Assembly (NCBI RefSeq): GCF_009811415.1
Contig: NZ_BLIG01000001.1
Span: 248,001-312,000 of the forward strand
Length of the DNA: 64,000 bases
Source: Alteromonas sp. KUL106
GTDB lineage: Bacteria; Pseudomonadota; Gammaproteobacteria; Enterobacterales; Alteromonadaceae
Reading direction: 5' to 3'
Shown: positions 45,409 to 54,731 of the stretch, piece by piece
How positions within the stretch are numbered: the first letter of the stretch is position 1
How the letters are laid out: every line of letters starts with the position of its first letter
Notes under the pieces: generated by a model
The model's input: the letters and a program-made list of their open reading frames with translations, nothing else
Database searches by the model: none
What the model was told of the DNA's origin: nothing
Position numbers and translations under genes: made by a program

Positions 45409-47073
45409 ATGTTTGCTCCGCTATCCAGACGAAAATTCATCAAAACAGCACTATCGACGATAGCCGCAACTTCGTGCTTCTCGCACGCTTTGAATGCAAA
45501 AATGCTCAATCAATATTACGAGCAATTTAACGCAACACGAAAACCGAGTAGGCGTGAACCTCCTCAAAAAGGTAAACGTTTCAGCGTAAAGGACTTTGGT
45601 GCAACAGGAAACGGACAGTCTTTAGATACAGGCGCCATTCAAGCAACCATTCAGGCGGTGATTGACAGTGGCGAACCGGGCGTGGTTTGGCTACCAGCAG
45701 GTGTCTATTACTCAGGAACACTTCACTTGTCGAGCAACATAAGCCTAGAGCTAGATAAAGACGCTGTCTTGCTCGGTAGTACTGACATACGACACTATGA
45801 AACTGACGATGGTAAGGTTCAGGCGCTAATCGAAGCACATGATTGCGACAATATCTGTATATTTGGTCAAGGAACCATCAATGCTCAAGGCCGTAAGTTA
45901 GCATTAAATATAAATCGGCTCCATCACGCCAAAGAACGTATCGAAGACGATTTTAATGCAAGTCGAAATCGCTCTCGCCATCGCCCCAATGTCATTGCAA
46001 TGCATTCGTGTAACCAGATAAAAATTTACGACATTACTGTTCAAAACGGCGCATCATGGGTTCAACACTACGCAGCATGCCGCGATTTACACATTGACAA
46101 CATCGTGGTTCAAAGCGATGCATTTTGGAACAACGATGGCATTGATATCAATGACTGTGAGCATGTCCGCATTACGGGCTGTTTTGTCAATGCTGCCGAC
46201 GACGCTATTTGCCTTAAATCCACAACCAAGAAAAATATGCGCAACAATGATGTTTACATTGGCAATTGCACACTGCGTTCTAGCTCTAACGGCATTAAGT
46301 TTGGAACGGAAAGTCAAAATGGTTTTCACAATGTAGAAATTGAAGACATTGTTGTATTTGACACCTACAGAAGTGCAATAGCACTTGAAACTGTAGACGG
46401 CGCCATTCTAGAAAATGTTAGTGTTAAAAACGTAGATGCAAAAAATGTGGGCTGCGCTATTTTTATACGTTTGGGGCAACGCAACAGAGACGTGCCTGAA
46501 AATACACCCCTAGGTAAAATCAAAAATGTGATGATCAGCAACGTGAATGCTGAAATTAGCTTTGATAGAGCCGATATTGACTACGATTTGCGAGGGCCTG
46601 GGTTGAACGCATTCTTTAATCCTATCCCTGCTTCAATTACGGGTTTACCGGACGCGTTAGTAGAAAATGTTGTTCTTGAAAACATTACCATCAGCTATCC
46701 TGGAAGAGCCAACAAAGGTTTGGCATATCGTCCGCATGACCAATTATTCCTAGTACCACAAGAACGCGATGCTTACCCCGAATATACCATGTTTGGCGAG
46801 CTTCCTAGCTGGGGGCTCTTTGTAAGACACGTAAAAGGGATAACGCTCAAGGATATTTCACTAAAAACCAGAGCGTATGATTTTAGACCTGCAATGGTGT
46901 TTGATGATGTAAACGGGGTAAACCTATCTCATGTGACGCTGCATGCTGATAACGACATTCAGCTAGTACTGCATAATGCCAAAGAGGTGAAAACGAATCA
47001 TCTTATGGCCCTAGATAAAAGCCAACAGTTGGCTCCGTTATCTTCCAGCTCTATTCTTTATTCGAACGACTGA
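45409..47073 (+). CDS. GH28-like pectate-lyase-fold hydrolase with Tat signal
   Basis: Exported right-handed beta-helix protein of about 554 residues. The N terminus has a twin-arginine signal (SRRKFIK, then TALSTIAATSC), so it is folded before export. The start ATG at 45409 has AAAGGA 11 bp upstream; a TTG at 45400 is the alternative. GH28 features are FSVKDFGATGNG, NNDGIDIND for motif I and NAADDAICLKS for the DD motif. The His of GHG is absent (SSNGIKFGTES) and no RIK motif is seen. It is therefore a GH28 relative with unclear activity, not a plain polygalacturonase. Location in a GH92 locus suggests a role on the same glycan. Confidence 0.82.
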   Translation: MFAPLSRRKFIKTALSTIAATSCFSHALNAKMLNQYYEQFNATRKPSRREPPQKGKRFSVKDFGATGNGQSLDTGAIQATIQAVIDSGEPGVVWLPAGVYYSGTLHLSSNISLELDKDAVLLGSTDIRHYETDDGKVQALIEAHDCDNICIFGQGTINAQGRKLALNINRLHHAKERIEDDFNASRNRSRHRPNVIAMHSCNQIKIYDITVQNGASWVQHYAACRDLHIDNIVVQSDAFWNNDGIDINDCEHVRITGCFVNAADDAICLKSTTKKNMRNNDVYIGNCTLRSSSNGIKFGTESQNGFHNVEIEDIVVFDTYRSAIALETVDGAILENVSVKNVDAKNVGCAIFIRLGQRNRDVPENTPLGKIKNVMISNVNAEISFDRADIDYDLRGPGLNAFFNPIPASITGLPDALVENVVLENITISYPGRANKGLAYRPHDQLFLVPQERDAYPEYTMFGELPSWGLFVRHVKGITLKDISLKTRAYDFRPAMVFDDVNGVNLSHVTLHADNDIQLVLHNAKEVKTNHLMALDKSQQLAPLSSSSILYSND

Positions 47074-47108
47074 AAATAATACCAGTTCGCAGAGTGCGTT
47101 TAAGTAAC

Positions 47109-47140
47109 AAAAAACCCGCTTAAAAAGCGGGTTTTTCTTT
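47109..47140. terminator. Bidirectional terminator between GH28-like gene and lpdA
   Basis: A stem of about 12 bp (AAAAACCCGCTT / AAGCGGGTTTTT) with a 2-3-nt loop has T and A tracts on both sides. It lies between the convergent stops of the GH28-like gene and lpdA. Confidence 0.9.
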
Positions 47141-47161
47141 AATTTAAAAAAAGACGTTAGC

Positions 47162-48583
47162 TTACTTCTTTTTCTTCGCTTTCGGGTTTGGTAGGTCAGT
47201 AATGCTTCCTTCGAAGATTTCAGACGCAAGACCAATTGATTCATTAAGCGTTGGGTGAGCATGGATAGTTAATGCTACGTCTTCAGCGTCAGCACCCATC
47301 TCAATAGCTAGGCCGATTTCGCCAAGCATTTCGCCGGCGTTTGTACCAACCATTGCACCACCAATTACTCGACCTGTTTCTTTGTCGAAGATCATTTTGG
47401 TCATACCGTTAGTTGCATCAGATGCAATTGCACGGCCTGAAGCAGCCCAAGGGAAGGTCGCTGTTTCGTAGCTTACGCCCTGCTCTTTCGCTTCTTTTTC
47501 AGTTAGACCAACCCAAGCAACTTCTGGCTCAGTGTACGCTACTGAAGGAATAGCACGTGGGTCGAAGTAGTGCTTCTGTCCAGCAATAACTTCTGCTGCA
47601 ACGTGACCTTCGTGAACTGCTTTGTGCGCAAGCATTGGCTGACCTACAAGGTCACCGATTGCGAAGATGTGGTCAACGTTAGTACGCATTTGCTTATCAA
47701 CATTAATGAAGCCTCGCTCGTCAACGTTAACGCCAGCTGCTTCGGCGCCTACAAGCTTGCCGTTTGGCTTACGACCAACAGCAACAAGTACTTTGTCGTA
47801 ACGCACTGGCTCAGCAGGTGCGTTCTTACCTTCAAATGTTACGTACAAACCGTCATCTTTTGCGTCAACCGCTGTCACTTTGGTTTCAAGCATGATGTTG
47901 AATTTTTCTTTGTAGTCTTTCATGAACACTTTCATGATGTCTTTATCAGCTGCAGGAATTAGCTGGTCTAAGAATTCAACTACATCGATTTTCGAGCCAA
48001 GTGCTTCGTATACTGTACCCATTTCAAGGCCGATGATACCACCGCCAAGTACAAGCATTTTCTCTGGAATGTCTTTCATTTCCAAAGCGCCAGTTGAGTC
48101 GATTACACGGTCATCTTCTGGGATGAACGGTAGGCTTACTGGCTCAGAACCCGCAGCAATGATTGCTTTTTCGAAAGTAATCGTAGTAACGTCGTCACCA
48201 TTTTTTACTTCTAGGGTGTTCGCGCCTGTGAATTTACCGAAGCCTTGTACATGCTTGGTTTTACGCATTTTAGACATACCGCTAAGGCCGTTTGTTAACT
48301 GCTTAACAACGCCGTCTTTGTATTCACGGATTTTATCTAGATCGATGGTAGGCTCGCCAAACGATACACCGTGGCTAGCAAGGTGTTTCGCTTCTTTCAT
48401 CACTTTAGCAACGTGAAGAAGGGCTTTTGAAGGGATACAGCCAACGTTAAGACAAACACCACCAAGCGTGTCGCGTGAGTCTACGATAACTGTTTCAATA
48501 CCTAAGTCAGCCGCACGGAATGCTGCTGAATAACCGCCAGGGCCGCCGCCCAGTACCACCAATTGCGTTTTAATTTCGCTCAT
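47162..48583 (-). CDS. lpdA: Dihydrolipoyl dehydrogenase (E3)
   Basis: FAD enzyme that reoxidises dihydrolipoyl groups of pyruvate dehydrogenase and related complexes. I use ATG 48583 (MSEIKTQLVVLGGGPGGYSA), which has GAGG 6-7 bp upstream; the start at 48595 adds four residues. The 473-residue protein has the FAD fold, the redox disulfide GGVCLNVGCIPSKALL, the NAD fold (LGGGIIGLEMGTVYEALG) and the C-terminal active-site His in HAHPTLNE. It follows aceF after 132 bp on the same strand, as in E. coli, and the terminator at 47109-47140 closes the operon. Confidence 0.97.
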   Translation of the reverse strand: MSEIKTQLVVLGGGPGGYSAAFRAADLGIETVIVDSRDTLGGVCLNVGCIPSKALLHVAKVMKEAKHLASHGVSFGEPTIDLDKIREYKDGVVKQLTNGLSGMSKMRKTKHVQGFGKFTGANTLEVKNGDDVTTITFEKAIIAAGSEPVSLPFIPEDDRVIDSTGALEMKDIPEKMLVLGGGIIGLEMGTVYEALGSKIDVVEFLDQLIPAADKDIMKVFMKDYKEKFNIMLETKVTAVDAKDDGLYVTFEGKNAPAEPVRYDKVLVAVGRKPNGKLVGAEAAGVNVDERGFINVDKQMRTNVDHIFAIGDLVGQPMLAHKAVHEGHVAAEVIAGQKHYFDPRAIPSVAYTEPEVAWVGLTEKEAKEQGVSYETATFPWAASGRAIASDATNGMTKMIFDKETGRVIGGAMVGTNAGEMLGEIGLAIEMGADAEDVALTIHAHPTLNESIGLASEIFEGSITDLPNPKAKKKK

Positions 48584-48715
48584 TGTGAACCTCAATCCTG
48601 TTCTTGTAGGGTCATGCTATTACCTTTGTGTAATAGCATAACCTAAATGCCACCAAATGGGCTTATAAAATCGTCGAAAATGTTACTGATATTGTAAACT
48701 TTTTCGACCTTTTAT

Positions 48716-50731
48716 TTAAAGTATGATTCTGCGCAAATCAGTTAGGTTTGCAGCAACCTCAGTAGAGAATCTTGCACCTACCGCACCATCGATCACTCGG
48801 TGGTCGTAAGACAAGCTTAGCGGCACCATTAGGCGCGGCTCAAACTCTTTGCCATTCCACTTAGGCTTCATCTCAGACTTAGACACACCCAATATGGCGA
48901 CTTCTGGGGCATTTACAATAGGCGTAAACGCCGTTCCGCCAATACCGCCTAGGCTAGAGATGGTGAATGTGCCACCCTGCATGTCAGCCGCTTTAAGCTT
49001 GCCTTCACGAGCCTTCTTAGATGTGTCGATAAGTTCTTGAGACAGCTGCTCAATACCTTTCTTATTCACGTCGCGAATAACAGGTACAACAAGGCCTCCC
49101 GGTGTTTCAACCGCAATACCAATGTTGATAAATTTCTTGATGATTAAGCTTTCACCATCCTCAGACAGCGATGAGTTAAACACCTCGTATTTCTCAAGGG
49201 CTTTCGCCACCGCTTTCATAACGAATACCAGTGGCGTGATCTTAAGACCAGACTTAATTTTTGCGTGGTAAGCGTTTTGCTCTTTACGGAATTCTTCAAC
49301 GTCTGTGATATCTGCTTCGTCGAACTGGGTAACGTGCGGGATAGTCGCCCAGTTACGGTGTAAGAACGGACCAGAGATCTTCTGAATACGCGATAGCGGC
49401 TGCTCTTCAATTTCGCCAAACTTGCTGTGATCAACAGGTTTAACTGGCACGATTTGCAGTACGTTGTCGCCCACTGGCGCGCTGCCAGAAGCTGCTGCTG
49501 TGCGAGGTTTAGCAAGCTCGGCTTTCACATAGGCTTGAACGTCTTCTTTCAAGATACGATTTTTAGGGCCAGAGCCGCTAACTTGAGTGAGGTCTACACC
49601 AAACTCGCGAGCGATACGGCGAACCGAAGGTGAAGCATGTGCTTTCCCTGAATTCTTGGTTTCTGGCGCCGGAGGCACAGGAGAACGGCCTTGCGAGGCA
49701 TCCTGCTGTGACTCTTGTTGAGTCTCTTCTTGCTTAGGCGCTTCAGCAGGCTTTTCAGCTGCACTTGAAGACGAGCCACCGCTGGTCTCTAGCTTAACAA
49801 CCAAGGTGCCTTGCTTAACTTTGTCGCCCGTTTTGATAAAGACTTCTTTAATGGTACCTGCATGGGTTGAAGGCACATCCATGGTGGCTTTATCAGTTTC
49901 TAGCGTAATGAGACCGTCTTCTTTTTCAACGGTGTCGCCTACCGATACAAGCACATCGATAACGTCAACTTCACCGTCTTCACCGATATCCGGTACAGCA
50001 ACTTCAATAGTTTCACTGCTTGAAGAAGCCGCAGGTGCAGAGTCTTGCTTCTCACTTTCTTGGGCAGCTGGAGCAGACGCCTCAGAAGACTCGCTTGAGG
50101 CCGATTCACTTGAAGACGAGCCTGAGCCGGCAACTTCAAGCTTGATCACTACCGTACCTTCTTTCACTTTATCGCCAGTGCTGATGAATACTTCTTTCAC
50201 CGTACCTGCGTGTGTTGAAGGAACATCCATGGTCGCTTTATCGGTTTCAAGGGTAATTAGCCCATCTTCTTTTTCAATGGTGTCGCCCACTGAAACCAAT
50301 ACGTCGATGACGTCAACTTCGTCGTCAGAGCCAATATCTGGTACTGCAACCTCAATGACTTCGCTGCTGCCAGATGCAGCAGGTGCTGCCTCTGACTTGC
50401 TTTCTTCTTTTGGTGCTTCTTCTTGCTTTGGTGCATCTTCTTTAGAAGATTCTTCTGAAGATGATGATTCAGCGGCGCTGCCACTATCTCCACCAGCAAC
50501 TTTCATTTCACCAATGACATCACCTTCTTTGATTTTATCGCCTACTGATACAGACAGGCTTACAATCTCACCTTCAAACGGTGCAGGGATGTCCATTGAC
50601 GCTTTGTCACTTTCAACAGTAACAACGCCTTCATCTGCCTCAATGTTGTCGCCTACGGCAACACATAGCTCGATAACTTCAACTTCGTCACCGCCTACAT
50701 CGGGTACGATAATCTTTTGAATATCTGACAT
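48716..50731 (-). CDS. aceF: Dihydrolipoamide acetyltransferase (E2) of pyruvate dehydrogenase
   Basis: Core enzyme of the pyruvate dehydrogenase complex, 671 residues. It has three N-terminal lipoyl domains with lipoylated Lys at about K43, K165 and K281 (ESDKA, ETDKA, ETDKA), joined by Ser/Glu/Ala/Pro-rich linkers. A peripheral-subunit-binding domain (HASPSVRRIAREFGVDLTQV) and the catalytic domain with DHRVIDG follow. Lipoyl domains 2 and 3 (residues 125-200 and 241-316) are nearly identical in protein sequence while their codons differ. Three lipoyl domains is the enterobacterial number. It starts 21 bp after aceE. Confidence 0.97.
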   Translation of the reverse strand: MSDIQKIIVPDVGGDEVEVIELCVAVGDNIEADEGVVTVESDKASMDIPAPFEGEIVSLSVSVGDKIKEGDVIGEMKVAGGDSGSAAESSSSEESSKEDAPKQEEAPKEESKSEAAPAASGSSEVIEVAVPDIGSDDEVDVIDVLVSVGDTIEKEDGLITLETDKATMDVPSTHAGTVKEVFISTGDKVKEGTVVIKLEVAGSGSSSSESASSESSEASAPAAQESEKQDSAPAASSSSETIEVAVPDIGEDGEVDVIDVLVSVGDTVEKEDGLITLETDKATMDVPSTHAGTIKEVFIKTGDKVKQGTLVVKLETSGGSSSSAAEKPAEAPKQEETQQESQQDASQGRSPVPPAPETKNSGKAHASPSVRRIAREFGVDLTQVSGSGPKNRILKEDVQAYVKAELAKPRTAAASGSAPVGDNVLQIVPVKPVDHSKFGEIEEQPLSRIQKISGPFLHRNWATIPHVTQFDEADITDVEEFRKEQNAYHAKIKSGLKITPLVFVMKAVAKALEKYEVFNSSLSEDGESLIIKKFINIGIAVETPGGLVVPVIRDVNKKGIEQLSQELIDTSKKAREGKLKAADMQGGTFTISSLGGIGGTAFTPIVNAPEVAILGVSKSEMKPKWNGKEFEPRLMVPLSLSYDHRVIDGAVGARFSTEVAANLTDLRRIIL

Positions 50732-50752
50732 ATGTAAAATACCTTATCTGGC

Positions 50753-53428
50753 TTACGCGTAAAGTGGATTAAGTTTTTCAGCGTTAATTTCAAAACGCTT
50801 AATGGCTTCTGCTACCACTTTCTTCTCAACGTCACCGCGCTGAGCTAATTCGTAAAGTGATGCCACCACAATGTATGACGCATTAACTTCAAAGTGAGTA
50901 CGCAAGTTTTCGCGGCTGTCGCTTCGACCGAAACCGTCTGTACCTAGACAACGGTATTCAGTGTCGATAAACGCACGTACTTGGTCTGAGTAGTTCTTCA
51001 CATAGTCAGTGGCAGAAATCGCAGGACCTGCGTCTTTCGTAATTACCTGACCAATGTAAGGTACCTTTTGCTCGGCTTCTGGGTTTAGCATGTTCCAACG
51101 CGCTACGTCTTGACCTTCACGCGCTAGCTCGTTGAACGAGGTCACAGAGTAAACGTCAGAAGACACGTTGTAGTCGTCACATAGAATTTGTGCCGCTTTA
51201 CGTACTTCGTTCAAGATAGTGCCCGAGCCCATCAGCTGCACATTAAGCTTACACTTGTCGTTTTCAACGCGCTCAAGCTTATAAATACCTTTAATAATCT
51301 TCTCTTCAATGCCCTCTTCTTCAGGCATTGCAGGGTGCTGATAGTTTTCGTTCATCAATGTCAGGTAATAGAAAATATTTTCGTTATTACCGTACATACG
51401 ACGCAAGCCGTCTTGAATAATAACGGCTACTTCGTAACCGTATGTTGGATCGTAAGTAATACAGTTAGGAATAAGGTTCGCCTGAACGTGAGAGTGACCG
51501 TCCTGGTGCTGTAGACCTTCACCGTTAAGGGTTGTTCTACCTGCTGTAGCACCTAAAAGGAAACCACGAGCTTGGCTATCACCTGCTGCCCACGCTAAGT
51601 CACCAACACGTTGGAAACCGAACATTGAGTAGTAAATATAGAACGGAATAGTCGTCGCGTTGCACGTTGAGTAAGACGTACCCGACGCAACCCACGATGC
51701 CATTGCACCTAGCTCGTTAATACCTTCTTGGAGTACCTGACCTTTCTTATCTTCGCGATAGTAAGCGACTTGGTCGGCGTCCTGAGGCACGTATTTCTGA
51801 CCTTCGTTGGCATAAATACCGACCTGACGGAACAAGCCTTCCATACCGAATGTGCGGGCTTCATCAGGAATAATTGGCACAATACGCTTACCAATTTTCT
51901 TGTCTTTCAGTAGCGCGTTAAGTACACGTACAAACGTCATCGTTGACGATACTTGACGGTCGCCTGAGCCTTTTAAGATAGCGTCGAATGCGCTTAGCTC
52001 AGGAATTTCAAGCCGCTCTTCAGCTTGCTCGCGGCGAGAAGGCAGGTAACCACCTAGTGCTTCACGACGCTCGCGAAGGTACTTCATTTCTTCACTGTCT
52101 TCGTCGAACTTGAAGTACGGCAGGTCAGCAATCTTGTCGTCTGCTACCGGAATATTGAAACGATCGCGGAACACTTTAATAGAGTCAACGTCCATTTTCT
52201 TAACGTTGTGCGCGACGTTTTGTGCTTCACCTGATGCACCTAGACCGAAACCTTTAACCGTTTTTGCAAGAATTACCGTTGGACGACCTTTCGTATCAAT
52301 CGCTTTTTGGTAGGCTGCAAATACTTTAACTGGATCGTGACCACCACGGTTTAAGCGCCAGATATCGTCATCAGACATGTTAGCTACAAGTGCCGCTGTT
52401 TCAGGGTACTTGTTGAAGAAGTTTTCACGGGTGTATTTACCGCCCTTCGCTTTACAGTTCTGGTATTCACCGTCTACGGTTTCACCCATTAGCTGAATAA
52501 GCTTGCCAGATTTGTCGCGGGCAAGAAGCTCATCCCAATAACTACCCCAGATGACTTTCACTACTTCCCAGCCTGCGCCGCGGAACGTGCCTTCAAGTTC
52601 TTGGATAATTTTGCCGTTACCACGAACCGGGCCGTCTAGACGCTGAAGGTTACAGTTGATAACAAACGTTAGGTTATCTAGGCCTTCACGAGACGCAAGA
52701 CCGATGGCACCCAAGCTTTCCGGCTCATCACACTCACCGTCACCCATGTAGCAGTATACGCGCTGACCTGAGCAGTCTTTAATACCGCGATTAGTGAGGT
52801 ACTTAAGGAAACGTGCGGTATAGATAGCTTGAAGTGGACCAAGACCCATAGATACCGTTGGGAACTGCCAATAGTCTTTCATCAAGTGAGGATGCGGGTA
52901 AGACGATAGACCATCGCCTGCACACTCTTGACGGAAGTTGTTTAACTGCTCTTCAGTTAAGTTGCCCTCTATGTAAGAACGGGCATAAATACCGGGAGAA
53001 ATATGGCCTTGAGCGAAAATAAAGTCGCCGCCTTGGTTTTCGTTAGGCGCTTTAAAGAAATGATTAAAACCTACATCGTAAAGCATAGCGGATGATGCAA
53101 AGCTACCAATGTGGCCACCAAGCTCCAGGTCTTTTTTCGATGCACGCAATACGATCATCAATGCGTTCCAGCGAATAGCGGCACGGATGCGCGCTTCAAT
53201 GGTCAAGTCGCCAGGCATTTTTGGCTCTTGTGCTGCTGGAATTGTATTGATGTAGGCAGTGGTAGCGTCATACGGTAAATGCGCTCCGCTGCGACGTGCT
53301 TTATCAATAAGTTTTTCGAGTAAATAATGAGCGCGTTCTACGCCTTCCTCTTCTAAAACCGACTCAAGCGCATCAATCCACTCTTTAGTTTCTTGAGGAT
53401 CTACATCTTGGTGCATCATATCAGACAT
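50753..53428 (-). CDS. aceE: Pyruvate dehydrogenase E1 component
   Basis: Thiamine-diphosphate-dependent homodimeric E1, 891 residues (E. coli 887), catalysing decarboxylation of pyruvate and transfer of the acetyl group to the lipoyl domains of E2. The TPP/Mg motif GDGECDEPESLGAIG ending NCN is present, as is the segment EGLQHQDGHSH around the active-site His. The operon order pdhR-aceE-aceF-lpdA on the minus strand is that of E. coli. A gap of 217 bp separates it from pdhR and holds no clear PdhR site. Confidence 0.97.
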   Translation of the reverse strand: MSDMMHQDVDPQETKEWIDALESVLEEEGVERAHYLLEKLIDKARRSGAHLPYDATTAYINTIPAAQEPKMPGDLTIEARIRAAIRWNALMIVLRASKKDLELGGHIGSFASSAMLYDVGFNHFFKAPNENQGGDFIFAQGHISPGIYARSYIEGNLTEEQLNNFRQECAGDGLSSYPHPHLMKDYWQFPTVSMGLGPLQAIYTARFLKYLTNRGIKDCSGQRVYCYMGDGECDEPESLGAIGLASREGLDNLTFVINCNLQRLDGPVRGNGKIIQELEGTFRGAGWEVVKVIWGSYWDELLARDKSGKLIQLMGETVDGEYQNCKAKGGKYTRENFFNKYPETAALVANMSDDDIWRLNRGGHDPVKVFAAYQKAIDTKGRPTVILAKTVKGFGLGASGEAQNVAHNVKKMDVDSIKVFRDRFNIPVADDKIADLPYFKFDEDSEEMKYLRERREALGGYLPSRREQAEERLEIPELSAFDAILKGSGDRQVSSTMTFVRVLNALLKDKKIGKRIVPIIPDEARTFGMEGLFRQVGIYANEGQKYVPQDADQVAYYREDKKGQVLQEGINELGAMASWVASGTSYSTCNATTIPFYIYYSMFGFQRVGDLAWAAGDSQARGFLLGATAGRTTLNGEGLQHQDGHSHVQANLIPNCITYDPTYGYEVAVIIQDGLRRMYGNNENIFYYLTLMNENYQHPAMPEEEGIEEKIIKGIYKLERVENDKCKLNVQLMGSGTILNEVRKAAQILCDDYNVSSDVYSVTSFNELAREGQDVARWNMLNPEAEQKVPYIGQVITKDAGPAISATDYVKNYSDQVRAFIDTEYRCLGTDGFGRSDSRENLRTHFEVNASYIVVASLYELAQRGDVEKKVVAEAIKRFEINAEKLNPLYA

Positions 53429-53645
53429 GGTGCCATCCTATTTTTTGCTTATATAGAAAATCCCCCCTTAGCATTGCCTCTAATCATCAAGGCGCTAAAA
53501 GAAGGAAAACTAAATTACGTTGTACTCACAGTGACCCAATCTGGCTCACCTGCTTTTGCAGTGGCACAGGAAAAACCTGACCGGCCTCTGCGAATGAATA
53601 GCTATCTAGCCCTTGCTGTCTAAACCGCAAACGTTGACTAAATGA

Positions 53646-54392
53646 CTAAATCTCTAATCGTCGTAATGCGCGCTGAACGCGGGTATCACGTTGATTAATG
53701 GTTAATAGCGTTTTTTCAATAAACGCCAAATGGGTGTTACATGCCTGACGCGCAGCCTCTGGGTCGCGAGAAGCAATGGCTTCTACAATTTCACGACGCT
53801 GCTTAGCAATGTCCGCTACCGCTTCAGGGTGTGCAGCCAGCATGTCTAAATTTCGTTCGATGTTGTCAACCAACATACTTTGCATAGTGCTCATTACGTG
53901 AAGCAGCACCATATTGTGTGACGCTCTCGCCATAATGATGTAAAACTGCCCAAGCGCTTCTGCTTGCGCACGTTTACTCTCGTCAGCTTTGGGCGTTGGC
54001 AAATCATTCAATGCTTGTTTCAACGCATTGTAATCTTCAGGCTGACCACGCAGTGCCGCGTAATATGCTGACATACCTTCAAGCGCATGACGAAACTCAA
54101 GCAAGTCAAACTGTGTTTCCGGACGCTGGCTCACCAAATCCATCAACGGATCTTTCATCGCCGCATTTAGGTTGCGATTAACAAACGTGCCACCACCTTG
54201 TTTTCGCTCAACCAACCCCCGCGCCTGTAAATTACCAATAGCCTCTCGTAAAGAAGGACGAGACACATCAAATTCAAGCGCGAGTTCTCTCTCTGGCGGT
54301 AACTTTTGACCTGCCAATAGCGTACCGTCGAGTATCATTGACTCGAGTTGCTCGGTGATTACATCAGAGAGTTTTTTTCGCTGCTGTCGCAT
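53646..54392 (-). CDS. pdhR: Pyruvate dehydrogenase complex repressor PdhR
   Basis: GntR/FadR-family repressor of 248 residues that senses pyruvate. The winged helix-turn-helix (KLPPERELALEFDVSRPSLR, LQARGLVERKQGGGTFV) spans residues 8-75 and an all-helical FadR C-terminal domain follows. Identity rests on the position immediately upstream of aceE in the same orientation and on an operator-like sequence at 54482-54496 before its own start. FadR-type ligands other than pyruvate cannot be excluded from the domain alone, but context is strong. Confidence 0.93.
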   Translation of the reverse strand: MRQQRKKLSDVITEQLESMILDGTLLAGQKLPPERELALEFDVSRPSLREAIGNLQARGLVERKQGGGTFVNRNLNAAMKDPLMDLVSQRPETQFDLLEFRHALEGMSAYYAALRGQPEDYNALKQALNDLPTPKADESKRAQAEALGQFYIIMARASHNMVLLHVMSTMQSMLVDNIERNLDMLAAHPEAVADIAKQRREIVEAIASRDPEAARQACNTHLAFIEKTLLTINQRDTRVQRALRRLEI

Positions 54393-54481
54393 GCGTTGAA
54401 CGTATCCTTCAATTTAAACCAGCGCTGATATAACAGCAGTGAATGTAAAAAATAATCAGAGATAATTTAATTACAGACACA

Positions 54482-54496
54482 ATTGGTAATACCATT
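54482..54496. promoter_or_regulatory. PdhR-box-like operator upstream of pdhR
   Basis: ATTGGTAATACCATT matches the E. coli PdhR pattern ATTGGTNNNACCAAT at all but one defined position, with a perfect TGGTAATACCA core. It lies 90 bp before the pdhR start, consistent with autoregulation of the pdh operon. The rest of the 339-bp gap between pdhR and ampE holds no gene I would call. Confidence 0.72.
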
Positions 54497-54731
54497 TTAC
54501 CTATCTAGTTTAAGGCAGATCGATTTCGAGGTAAATACTCCAAAGCATAGCAAAGACGCTAGGTTTTGCTGCGTGTTAAGCTTTATTATTGAAATTGTTA
54601 AGAAAAGAGCAGCAATCAAAACTGGTCTGATGAGGAGGAAGGGGTGTAAAATAAGATGCAAAGCGATTGATCTGTCTACAATTAATAAACAGACCAAAAG
54701 CTGAGAGGTGAGTAAATGTTAAAAATAATGA

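Noticed and set aside
47922..48416. Plus-strand frame of 164 codons inside lpdA
   Set aside because: Shadow of lpdA, which has complete FAD, NAD and redox motifs on the other strand.
49806..50720. Open frame of about 300 codons on the plus strand, antisense to aceF
   Set aside because: It is Ser/Thr-rich because it reads the antisense of the Ala/Glu/Ser-rich lipoyl linkers; aceF has unambiguous domain support, and the frame has no homology I recognise.
53393..53623. 76-codon plus-strand frame at the start of aceE
   Set aside because: Overlaps the aceE start and promoter region on the other strand and shows no family features.
54483..54704. Short frames on both strands between pdhR and ampE
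   Set aside because: One overlaps the PdhR-box-like site, and neither has a ribosome-binding site or recognisable sequence.
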